Below, piece after piece: positions 32,766 through 40,856 of a stretch of 64,000 bases of DNA (position 1 is its first letter; every line of letters begins with the position of its first letter). The stretch spans positions 186,001 through 250,000 of the forward strand of contig CBDCMH010000007.1 of NCBI GenBank assembly GCA_965218935.1, given 5' to 3'. Under the pieces are notes generated by a model. It had not been told where the DNA came from. It searched no databases and saw only the letters and a list, made by a program, of their open reading frames with translations. The stretch is from JADFOI01 sp965218935 (GTDB taxonomy: Bacteria > Acidobacteriota > UBA6911 > RPQK01 > JADFOI01). The translations under genes and the position numbers were made by a program.

Positions 32766-35168
32766 TTGCATATTTGCAGTCCGTTAGAAAGATCTTACCT
32801 CGAACCCTCAACGCTATGGAATGGAAATTGCGTTATCCTTTTGTTTGAGGGATCGGATGGCCAGAGGATTGGTTTTTTAGGAAGTAAGCAACACTGCAAC
32901 GACATAACGGAGGGCGACATCCGTAAAAAGAAGGATTCCCCACAAGATCCAAGTTGGTTTTTCGGTCAAACGCTGAAACCAGGTCAACACCCAACAACAG
33001 AAGAAGTGCCTGGAGAAGAGCAGGAAGAGGAGGCCATAAGGGCAGCCGGTGTGGTTTCAGCCAGCCAGGGGGTAGGCCTGGAGTCTTCACGAAATCCGAA
33101 TTCTTTCTTCGAGCAATTCGTTAAACCGGTTCAACACACAGCAGAGCAAGAAAGCTCTGCAGAACAGGCACAGGCCCTGTTGGCTAAGGCTGAGGAGAAG
33201 CGCGCGGCCGAAGAGCAAGCCGCCAGGGAGGCCGAGGCGGGAGTGCAAGCGACCCAAAGCAAGGCGGAAGAGGACGCCGCCCGGGAAGCGGAAGAGAAGC
33301 TCAAGGCAGAGGAGCAGGTCGCCAAAAAGGCCCAGGAGCGCGAAGCGCAAGAGGTGCTCGAAAACGCCATGGATATGGGTACGGAGGAAGCGATTGAGGC
33401 CTACGATGAGGCCATCAGTCGGTTTCAAGAGGCGAAGGAAGCGGCTCTCGAAAAGCAGGTGGCCAAAGCAGCGGCCAGGAAAGAGGCATTGGAAACGGGA
33501 CTCCGTGAGGTGAGAGAGCAGAGGCAGAGAGCCGCCAGGGAAGCCGAGGAGAGGCGCAAGGCAGAAGAGCAGGCCGCCAGGGAGGCCGAAGAGAAGCGCA
33601 AGGCAGAAGAGCAGGCTGCCAGGGAGGCTGAAGAGAAGCTCGAAGCGGAGGTGCAAGCGACCCAGGTCGCTCAGGAGAAGTTCAAGGCAGAAGAGCAGGC
33701 CACCAGGGAGGCTGAAGAGAAGCTCGAAGCGGAGGTGCAAGCGACCCAGGTGGCTCAGGAGAAGCGCAAGGCGAAAGAGCAGGCCGCCGGGGAGGCTGAG
33801 AAGAAGCGCAAGGACAAGGAGGCAGCCGCCAGGGAAGCCGAGGAGAGGCGCAAGGCAGAAGAGCAGGCCGCCAGGGAAGCCGAAGAGAAAAGCGAGGCAG
33901 AAGAGCAGGCTGCCAGAGAAGCCGAAGAGAAGCTCAAGGCAGAAGAGCAGGCCGCCAGGGAGGCCGAAGAGAAGCGCAAGGACAAGGAGGCAGCCGCCAG
34001 AGAGGCCGAAAAGAAGCGCAAGGACAAGGAGGAAGCCGCCGGGGAGGCCGAAGAGAAACGTAAGGCGGAAGAGCAGGCTACCAGAGAAGCCGAAGAGAAG
34101 CTCAAGGCAGAAGAGGAAGCCGTCGGAGAGGCCGAAGGGAAGCGCAAGGGAACGGAGCAGGCCGTCAAGGAGGCCGAAGAGAAGCTCGAGGTAAGGGAGG
34201 AAGCCACCAAAGGCGCCCGGCAGCACGAAGCGCGAGAGCTGGTCGAAAGGGCCATGGCTTTGGGGAGCACAGAGGAAGCGATTGCGATCTGCGATGAGGT
34301 CATCGGTCGGTTTCAAGAGGACGCAGAGACGGAGATACAGGGGTATGTGGCACGGGCGCTTTCCAACAAGGAGATGTGCCTCAGGAACCTCGGTCGCATG
34401 GAGGACCTCATCGAGGCATGCGATGAGGTGATTACCCGGTTCGGTGAGGCCATCGAACCGCAGCTGCGGGAGCAGGTCGCTGAGGCTCTGTTCAATAAGT
34501 GGGTGGCACTGGGGTCATTGGGTCGCATGGAGGATGCCCTTGAGATCTGTGATGAAGTTCTCACGCGTTTCCAGGATGCAGAAGCATTGGAGTTACGGGA
34601 TCAGGTGGCGCGGGCGCTGGTTGAGAAAGGGGTTATCCTGGGAACGCTGAATCGGATGGAGGAAGAGATCGGGGCCTACGAGGAAGTCATCCGTCGCTTT
34701 GAGCAGGCAGAAGAATTGGTGCTGCGGGCGCAGGTGGCCAAGGCTCTGGTCAACAAAGGGGTGGCCCTTGGAACGCTGGGCCGCACAGAGGAAGTGATTG
34801 GGATCTGTGATGAAGCAGTGAACCGTTTTCGAGAGGCAGAAGAATTGATACTGCGGGAGCAAGTGGCCAAGGCTCTGGTCAACAAAGGAGTAGCTCTGGG
34901 GACCCTGGGCCGATTGGAGGACGTCATTGAGATCTGTGATGAAATCGTCACTTGGCTTCAAGAGGCAGAAGAATTGGAGCTGCAAGAGCAGGTGGCCCGG
35001 GCGCTCGTCAACAAAGGAGTAGCTCTGGGGAGTTTGGATCGCCGGGAAGAAGCAACTGCTGTCTACGATGAGGTCATTTCTCGGTTTGAAGGGGAAGCAG
35101 CGTTGCTCGATCAGGTGAACCGCGCACTTCAGTTGAGTGTGGACATGCATAAGCCAAAGAGTGCGTAG
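32766..35168 (+). CDS. coiled-coil protein with 14-residue repeats and long-type TPR units
   Basis: About 800 residues in several parts. Residues ~70-125 contain a duplicated 'FFGQTLKPGQH' / 'FFEQFVKPVQH' segment. One 43-residue TPR-like unit ('EEAIEAYDEAISRFQEAKE') comes at about 210. Sixteen exact-length 14-residue units of the type REAEEKRKAEEQAA fill residues 258-481, forming a long charged coiled coil like that of TolA. Seven more 43-residue units ('EEVIGICDEAVNRFREAEE') end the protein. No signal peptide is seen and the TTG start at 32766 is uncertain. Function unknown; likely a scaffold. Confidence 0.75.
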   Translation: MHICSPLERSYLEPSTLWNGNCVILLFEGSDGQRIGFLGSKQHCNDITEGDIRKKKDSPQDPSWFFGQTLKPGQHPTTEEVPGEEQEEEAIRAAGVVSASQGVGLESSRNPNSFFEQFVKPVQHTAEQESSAEQAQALLAKAEEKRAAEEQAAREAEAGVQATQSKAEEDAAREAEEKLKAEEQVAKKAQEREAQEVLENAMDMGTEEAIEAYDEAISRFQEAKEAALEKQVAKAAARKEALETGLREVREQRQRAAREAEERRKAEEQAAREAEEKRKAEEQAAREAEEKLEAEVQATQVAQEKFKAEEQATREAEEKLEAEVQATQVAQEKRKAKEQAAGEAEKKRKDKEAAAREAEERRKAEEQAAREAEEKSEAEEQAAREAEEKLKAEEQAAREAEEKRKDKEAAAREAEKKRKDKEEAAGEAEEKRKAEEQATREAEEKLKAEEEAVGEAEGKRKGTEQAVKEAEEKLEVREEATKGARQHEARELVERAMALGSTEEAIAICDEVIGRFQEDAETEIQGYVARALSNKEMCLRNLGRMEDLIEACDEVITRFGEAIEPQLREQVAEALFNKWVALGSLGRMEDALEICDEVLTRFQDAEALELRDQVARALVEKGVILGTLNRMEEEIGAYEEVIRRFEQAEELVLRAQVAKALVNKGVALGTLGRTEEVIGICDEAVNRFREAEELILREQVAKALVNKGVALGTLGRLEDVIEICDEIVTWLQEAEELELQEQVARALVNKGVALGSLDRREEATAVYDEVISRFEGEAALLDQVNRALQLSVDMHKPKSA
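33537..34208. repeat. 42-bp coding minisatellite, 16 units
   Basis: Sixteen consecutive in-frame 42-bp units, all the same length, differing mainly in the middle codons (RK/KL/KR). Every unit encodes 14 residues (two heptads), so gain or loss of units would keep both reading frame and coiled-coil register. The antisense frame is also open, a by-product of the composition. Confidence 0.85.
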
Positions 35169-35311
35169 GGTCGAATTCATCTGAAATAGCTACAATCTGA
35201 GCCATGCAGTCGGGCTAAACAATCAATAAGATTGTGCCAATTGTCTTGACCGGTGTTTCTTTTTGAAAGAGCATCTGAGACAATCAGCGCAATTCGTTTG
35301 GAATAAGAGTA

Positions 35312-36976
35312 ATGCCTGTCGCCTATCTCAAATTGCTGGGTCCGGAGAAGGACGAAGAGCAAGTCTACGAAATCAGTGCCCATGAGACCATAGTGGGCAG
35401 AAGCTCCGAAGCTGACTTTGCCCTGAACGATCTTTATGTTTCTCGGCACCATGCCAGGATTGTCAGGAAGAATGGGAAGTATCAGATCGTTGATCTGAAA
35501 AGCACCCATGGCACCTTTATCAATGGCAAGCGCATTGAAGAGCAGGCGCTCCGAGATGGAGACCAGGTTCGCTTCGGTCGCAAGGAAATGCTCTTTAGTA
35601 CCCGGCTCCTGGAGCTTAGACCTTCCACCACGGCCGGAGATCTCAACAAGTCTCTGGCTCATTTTAGCTCAGTGCTCGATTCCTCCGAATACTCAGGACT
35701 TTCCGATCTGGAGAAGATTAACTTCATCCTGGATTTCAAGTACCAATCGGGACAGGCATTTTCCTCGGATGAGACGTTTGCACACATCCTGAGATCCGCC
35801 CTCAATATCAGCGGTGCCGAAAGAGGCTCTGTTTTTGTGCGGCAGGACGACGGAACTTTTCGATATGCCCTGGGACTCGATAGTGAAACCCAAGTTCTTT
35901 CTGAGTCGAAATTTCGAACCAGCCGAACGGTGGTGGCGCAGGTGGCAGACAGCGGAGTCTCGGTCTTTATGACCGAGGGAATCGAAGGTGATCTCGCCCA
36001 ACAGCAGAGTATCTTGGAGCTGCACCTGAGGGCCATCGCTTGCCTGCCTCTGAGGGGAATATCGGCCGAGTCGGATAACCCGGAACTCCTGGGTATTCTT
36101 TATCTGGACAGTACCCACACCATGCACACCTTGTCTGGTTTGGATGAGAAGATCCTCAACAAGCTGGCCGGGGAAGCGGGTAACGTGCTCGAAAAGCTGG
36201 AGATGATCAAAAGCTTCGAGGAGAGAAAAAGGTTCGGGCAGGAAATGGCCAACGCATACAAGACCCAAAAGAGTCTTTTGCCTGACTCCCTGCCTGAATT
36301 TGGAAGTTTTGGCATCCGTGCCCACAGTGAGCCCACCCGTCATGTAGGAGGCGACTTTTATTACTTTCTCCAGCCGAATCCGGATGAGCTTATTGGAATT
36401 CTGGCTGATGTCTCCGGCAAGGGAGTCGGGGCAGCTCTGCTGAGTTCCATGCTGCAGGGAGCCCTGGACATGGAGTGCCGTACCGGTGTACCTCCCGAGA
36501 AGATGCTGGAGCGTGTGAATAAGCTCATGTGCGAGAGGTCAGCCTCCAATGCCTTCGTCACCCTCTTTTTCTTCTCCTTCAATGCCCAGGGTAAAGGAGA
36601 GTATTTCGGTGCCGGCCACAATCCCGCCTACCTTTACCGTGCTTCCACGGGTGAGATTGAAGAGCTGCGCTCTGAGGGTTTAATCCTGGGTGCTTTTGAA
36701 TCGGCTTCCTACAACTCCAGTCCGCTCCAACTGGATCCTGGAGACGTGTTGGTGGTCTACTCCGATGGTGTCACTGAGGCAGAGAACCCTCAGGACGAAA
36801 TGTTTGGAGAAGAGAGGTTTCTACAAGTCATCCAATCGAATGCGTCGGCTGGGGTAGAGGTATTGAAAAAGAAAATTCTGGAGGCCATTGACCAATTCAC
36901 CGAGGGAATGCCTCAGACCGATGACCTTACCTTTGTGCTGATCGATGATAGGGGGCCGGAGACCACAGACCACTGA
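35312..36976 (+). CDS. FHA-GAF-PP2C (SpoIIE-type) signalling phosphatase
   Basis: A 554-residue cytoplasmic protein. An FHA domain (residues ~1-95) has the phosphothreonine-binding residues Gly29-Arg30, 'SRHHAR' (44-49) and 'THGTFING' (65-72). A GAF-like sensor follows (~145-300, 'ERGSVFVRQDDGTF'), then a short linker helix and a PP2C/SpoIIE phosphatase domain with 'HVGGDFYYF', 'ADVSGKGVGAALLSSM' and 'YSDGVTEAENP'. It should dephosphorylate Ser/Thr targets, probably in a kinase or anti-sigma switch. It follows the coiled-coil protein by 143 bp; a link is possible but unproven. Confidence 0.92.
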   Translation: MPVAYLKLLGPEKDEEQVYEISAHETIVGRSSEADFALNDLYVSRHHARIVRKNGKYQIVDLKSTHGTFINGKRIEEQALRDGDQVRFGRKEMLFSTRLLELRPSTTAGDLNKSLAHFSSVLDSSEYSGLSDLEKINFILDFKYQSGQAFSSDETFAHILRSALNISGAERGSVFVRQDDGTFRYALGLDSETQVLSESKFRTSRTVVAQVADSGVSVFMTEGIEGDLAQQQSILELHLRAIACLPLRGISAESDNPELLGILYLDSTHTMHTLSGLDEKILNKLAGEAGNVLEKLEMIKSFEERKRFGQEMANAYKTQKSLLPDSLPEFGSFGIRAHSEPTRHVGGDFYYFLQPNPDELIGILADVSGKGVGAALLSSMLQGALDMECRTGVPPEKMLERVNKLMCERSASNAFVTLFFFSFNAQGKGEYFGAGHNPAYLYRASTGEIEELRSEGLILGAFESASYNSSPLQLDPGDVLVVYSDGVTEAENPQDEMFGEERFLQVIQSNASAGVEVLKKKILEAIDQFTEGMPQTDDLTFVLIDDRGPETTDH

Positions 36977-37024
36977 CCACTGACCGCAGACCGCAGACCG
37001 CAGACCGCAGACCGCAGACCGCAG
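36960..37024. repeat. GACCGCA tandem repeat
   Basis: Units CACTGACCACTGACC are followed by at least six perfect CAGACCG 7-bp repeats, overlapping the last codons of the phosphatase gene and filling the space to the convergent penicillin acylase gene. Confidence 0.8.
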
Positions 37025-37040
37025 AGGGGCGTTGCTTCTA

Positions 37041-37063
37041 ACCGGATGATGCATAGTCCGGGC
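37041..37063. repeat. family-1 right-end fragment (copy E)
   Basis: GATGCATAGTCCGGGC followed by TA (37064-37065) is the right end of the 179-bp element. The TA plus the element's G gives the TAG stop of the penicillin acylase gene on the minus strand. The left part of the element is missing or replaced by the 7-bp tandem repeat. Confidence 0.7.
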
Positions 37064-39192
37064 TAAAACACTTCCCTAGATTCCAGGTTGGCCTCAATCT
37101 CCTCACGTGTCCTCCACACGGGACGCAACTCCTTTTGTGAAAAGAGTTCAAGCTGGTCTCCAATAAAAGGTGAACCCGGCTGCGAGGCGTTGCCATAGCT
37201 CAGTAAGACCCGGGCTCGAACCGGGTTGGAGAACTCCACAGCCATCACAAAGGAGTCTCCTGACGAGGCTCTCCTCAAGCCCTGGCCCATCTCGCGGAAG
37301 CTGAGGGCTCGAAAGATGCCCAGACTTTCCGGCCCTCCGTTGGCGGGAAAATCAAAGTCCGCCATTTGGAGACGATGGATTTTTCCCCACTCCACGTCCA
37401 TCGCCCCGTAATCTGTTTCAACTCGATTTGCCGCAGTTTCCAGGGCTTTGAGGGCAGCCGCCGGATCAGCCAGGCCATCCGGTGTTTTCAGAGGGGCATC
37501 CTCGCTCCAGCTTTGGGCAAAGACATCGGATCCGGGCTGGGAAGGGTTGAGCTCCTGGACAAAAGCTTGAAAGAGCACCGCACCCTGGCTGTCGGCATCG
37601 GCGTTGCGGTCCCAGGAAATCAAAACCTGGGCAGCCCGACGCACCCGATCACTGGTGCTCTGCCGGGCGGCCGCTAAAAGGTCATCCAGGAGACGATCCG
37701 CCAATTCCATCCGAGTTGAATGCTTGTACTGGATCAACTCCTCAAAGGTGACACTTTCATCTTCCATCAGCATCTGCGCCGAACGCTGGGCCCGCAAGCG
37801 CATCCTTCTAGGTGCCATGTAGCGGGGGAACTCGTTGGGGTCCAGCGCCTCCGGGAAAGTTGTCGTCCAGGGTGGATCGTTGGCATTCTGGAGCCAGCCG
37901 CTCTCGGGATCGATGACCTTAGGAAGTTCGTCATAACCATGGGCTTCGGTCCAGAGTGTTTCTGAAGTATCGCCAGGGACGATCCCCGACCAGTCCCAAT
38001 CTCCCGTTGGACGCGTGGGAGTGATCCCTCCAAAGAGATGCATAATGTGGCCATTCCCGTCCGCATACATTACGGTGAACATGGGAATTTGCAGACGCCT
38101 CAGCACCGCTTCGAATTTCTCGAGACTTCTGGCCTGCATCATATCCCACCACTGGGCAAGCATCCCCGGTTGTTCGAGCCCCACAATCCTCAAGGCAAGG
38201 GCCTTGCCGTTTTTCTCGGCAATCACCGGACCGTGAATGGACTGTCTTAGAATGAGTTTCTCCTCTCTCAGGGTACCGTCCCTGTTCTTGACTTGGAGGA
38301 CCTCCTCGGCTGTTTCAAACTTCTGGACTCCTCCGTTCCAACGATAGCCCTCTTCGGCAAGGGTGAGCTCGTAGAGGTCATCGCCATCATGGGCGTTAAC
38401 GGTGTGAGTCCAGCCCAAAGAGTCGTTAAAGGCGATCCCCAAAATCGGAATTCCGACCAACGCTGTCCCGTAAGCATTGATTCGTGGTGCAACCAGGTGG
38501 GTCTCGTAAAACAGATACAGATCGGACCAGGGTAGGTGGGGGTTGCCGAGCAGCAGAGCGTGACCACTGGCTGATCGCGAAGGTCCAATGGCCCAGCCGT
38601 TAGAACCCTCATTCTCCCTGGGGAGGAGTGCAGATTGTCCAGGATCCCATTGCTGGTTCAACATTTGAAGTAGCCCTGGACTGGTCACGAAGGAAAAAAG
38701 AATGACTCGCTGACTGTGAGCCAGCACGTCTTTTCCGTTGACCGGCAGAACAGGCTTCACTTCGTCCGAAATCTGATCAGGATGCTCCTGAGCGTACGTA
38801 TTAATGCCCTGAGCAAAGGCGTCGAGATATTGCTTCCATTGTGCATCCTGCGCCTCATACCAGTCTCTGGCCCGTTTGGGAATACCCATCATGCGGACCC
38901 AACGGTCTCCGGGCAGATAGCCCTCACCCCAGTATTCGGCCCCGCGTCCCCTGGCCTGGCCATAGAGTCTTAGAACCAGATTGCCGTGACTTTCGGCCTG
39001 GGCCCAGCCGAGCGCGTAAAAGAGGCCGACATTTTCGCTGGCAAAAATATGAGGGACTCCCCAGGTATCCCACAGAATTTCGGTCGGGCCCATGTCTGGG
39101 GGCCGTGCCGTGGGTAAGTCACTGCATCCCGACAAGGCGAAGCTTATACAGAGTAGGGCAACACCGAAATTGAGGGCTTCTTGAGATCTCAT
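37063..39192 (-). CDS. penicillin acylase-family lipoprotein (Ntn hydrolase)
   Basis: A 709-residue pro-enzyme with a lipoprotein signal (lipobox LSGC, Cys23). The mature beta chain should begin at Ser197 in 'NEGSNGWAIGPSRSASG', the self-processing N-terminal nucleophile; 'GNPHLPWSDLYLFYETHL' and 'GWTHTVNAHDGDDLYEL' are family motifs. Members hydrolyse amide bonds of beta-lactams, acyl-homoserine lactones or other N-acyl compounds; substrate here unknown. The stop codon lies at the end of repeat fragment E. The insertion sequence starts 46 bp upstream of its start codon, so its native promoter may be disturbed. Confidence 0.9.
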   Translation of the reverse strand: MRSQEALNFGVALLCISFALSGCSDLPTARPPDMGPTEILWDTWGVPHIFASENVGLFYALGWAQAESHGNLVLRLYGQARGRGAEYWGEGYLPGDRWVRMMGIPKRARDWYEAQDAQWKQYLDAFAQGINTYAQEHPDQISDEVKPVLPVNGKDVLAHSQRVILFSFVTSPGLLQMLNQQWDPGQSALLPRENEGSNGWAIGPSRSASGHALLLGNPHLPWSDLYLFYETHLVAPRINAYGTALVGIPILGIAFNDSLGWTHTVNAHDGDDLYELTLAEEGYRWNGGVQKFETAEEVLQVKNRDGTLREEKLILRQSIHGPVIAEKNGKALALRIVGLEQPGMLAQWWDMMQARSLEKFEAVLRRLQIPMFTVMYADGNGHIMHLFGGITPTRPTGDWDWSGIVPGDTSETLWTEAHGYDELPKVIDPESGWLQNANDPPWTTTFPEALDPNEFPRYMAPRRMRLRAQRSAQMLMEDESVTFEELIQYKHSTRMELADRLLDDLLAAARQSTSDRVRRAAQVLISWDRNADADSQGAVLFQAFVQELNPSQPGSDVFAQSWSEDAPLKTPDGLADPAAALKALETAANRVETDYGAMDVEWGKIHRLQMADFDFPANGGPESLGIFRALSFREMGQGLRRASSGDSFVMAVEFSNPVRARVLLSYGNASQPGSPFIGDQLELFSQKELRPVWRTREEIEANLESREVF

Positions 39193-39238
39193 CGGCCCTA
39201 TTGTGGATCTGCTTGGGCGCGAAACACAAGGGACCGAA

Positions 39239-40730
39239 TTGCCTCATCAAAAATCTATTCGAAATGGATACGTTGCCTCATTAAAAAATCTATTCGAAAT
39301 TGCCTGGCCCTGAGCAGGGGAATAGAAGTGTCCTCCATGAAGGAATGGAGGGCACCAATGAGGTTAACGATGGCAGAAAAGCGTGTATTGATCAAAAGTT
39401 TTGCCCCCCGCTACCGGAAGAAGGGCAAGAAGGTGAAGGGGGAAGTGTTGACGGAGTTTACCCAAATGACGGGCTACAACCGCTGCTATGGAGCCTATCT
39501 GCTTCGCCACCAGGGCAAGCGGATCCGGTTGAGCCCCAAGCTGGTGGCGGTAGGGGATATCGGCAAGAGAGTACGGCGAGAGCGGGCCCGCAAATACGAC
39601 CAGAAAGTTCTAAAGGCGCTGACGATGATCTGGGAGATACTGGACTATTTGTGTGGCAAACGTCTGGTCGCGATTTTGCCGGAAGTGGTACCCATTTTAC
39701 AAAGACATGGGGAACTGAAAGTGGATGCCAGCACCCATGAGCGGTTGATGCAGATCAGCGCCGCCACCATCGATCGGCTGCTGGAGCCCGAAAGGTGCAA
39801 GCACCGTCTCAAAGGACGATCCGGAACCAAGCCGGGAACGCTGCTCAAACACCAGATTCCGATCAAGCGTTTCGCCGACTGGCAGGAGGATCGCCCCGGT
39901 TTTGTGGAAGTGGACCTGGTGGGCCATGAGGGAGGCCAGGGTCGGGGGGACTACCTTCAAACCCTGGATGTGACGGACGTGTACACGGGCTGGACAGAGG
40001 TCCGAGCGGTGCGCAATAAGGCCCAGGTGTGGGTCCTGGAAGCGATGAAGCTGCTTCAGAAGCGCTCGCCCTTCCCTTGGCTGGGGATGGCTTCGGACAA
40101 CGGCAGCGAGTTCATCAACAAGCACTTGATTCGTTTTTGTGAGCAGGAAAAGATCAGCTTCAGCCGAACCCGCCCCTCGCGCAAGAATGACAACCCTTAT
40201 GTGGAGCAGAAAAACTATTCGGTGGTTCGGCGGGCCGTGGGTTATGCTCGCTACGAGGGAGAGCGAGAACAGGAGCTGGTGAACGAGTTGTACGATCGGC
40301 TGCGACTGCAGATCAACTTTTTCAAGCCGGTCATGAAGATGGTGGCCAAGCAACGTCGAGGGTCTCGGATCTGGAAAAAGTATGATGTGCCGAAAACTCC
40401 CTACCGGAGGATCTGCGAGTCCCCTGAGGTGGCGGACAAGATCAAGCGGGAACTGGCCCGAGAGTATGAGAAGCTCAATCCGGCCCAGCTGGCACGGCAG
40501 ATCGGCTGGCTTCAGAATTGCCTTTTGCTCAAACCGACTCCTGAGCAGAAGAAACGATGGGAAGCGGGCTGGATGTGAAAATCTTTCTCTTGCTGCAGGC
40601 TGCGGGTGTTGGGCAAGGGGTTGCCACTCCTCTGGTTGGTGCTTTTTACCACCACTTTTTGCAATCCCTTTCGGATAGATTCTTAGTGAGGCAACGAATA
40701 CCCTTTGGAATAGATTTTTACGTGAGGCAA
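39239..40730. mobile_element. insertion sequence with double terminal repeats (~1.49 kb)
   Basis: Both ends carry two spaced copies of TTGCCTCA-NNN-AAAATCTATTC. On the left they start at 39239 and 39273; on the right, inverted, they end at 40694 and 40730. They enclose one transposase gene. The outer borders are set by the TTGCCTCA/TGAGGCAA pair and may be off by a few bases; no clear target duplication was identified. It lies between the divergent penicillin acylase and gamma-glutamyltransferase genes. Confidence 0.8.
39358..40578 (+). CDS. DDE transposase with integrase (rve) core
   Basis: A 406-residue transposase. The N-terminal third has a helix-turn-helix-like region ('LTEFTQMTGYNRCYGAYLLR'), and the rve core has the triad Asp186 ('VEVDLVGHEGG'), Asp247 ('ASDNGSEF') and Glu283 ('NPYVEQKN'). 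This resembles integrase-core transposases of the ISNCY/IS481-like type; the precise IS family is not certain. ATG 39358 has GGAGGG upstream and gives the family start 'MRLTMAEKR'. The gene looks intact. Confidence 0.88.
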   Translation: MRLTMAEKRVLIKSFAPRYRKKGKKVKGEVLTEFTQMTGYNRCYGAYLLRHQGKRIRLSPKLVAVGDIGKRVRRERARKYDQKVLKALTMIWEILDYLCGKRLVAILPEVVPILQRHGELKVDASTHERLMQISAATIDRLLEPERCKHRLKGRSGTKPGTLLKHQIPIKRFADWQEDRPGFVEVDLVGHEGGQGRGDYLQTLDVTDVYTGWTEVRAVRNKAQVWVLEAMKLLQKRSPFPWLGMASDNGSEFINKHLIRFCEQEKISFSRTRPSRKNDNPYVEQKNYSVVRRAVGYARYEGEREQELVNELYDRLRLQINFFKPVMKMVAKQRRGSRIWKKYDVPKTPYRRICESPEVADKIKRELAREYEKLNPAQLARQIGWLQNCLLLKPTPEQKKRWEAGWM

Positions 40731-40856
40731 CGGGCAATCACGGTGGGGATCAATAGTCGAGACTTTGAGCATGCGGCGGAGCTATCTCTCCCGGCCTAAT
40801 TGGAGGTTGGGCTGGACCATTGGCTGCGCAATTGTGTAAGGTTTCAACCCACGGGT

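Noticed and set aside
33087..34316. Long open frame (409 codons) on the minus strand, leucine/phenylalanine-rich
   Set aside because: It is the antisense of the 42-bp repeat array; its openness and composition follow from the repeated codons on the other strand, and it has no ribosome binding site.
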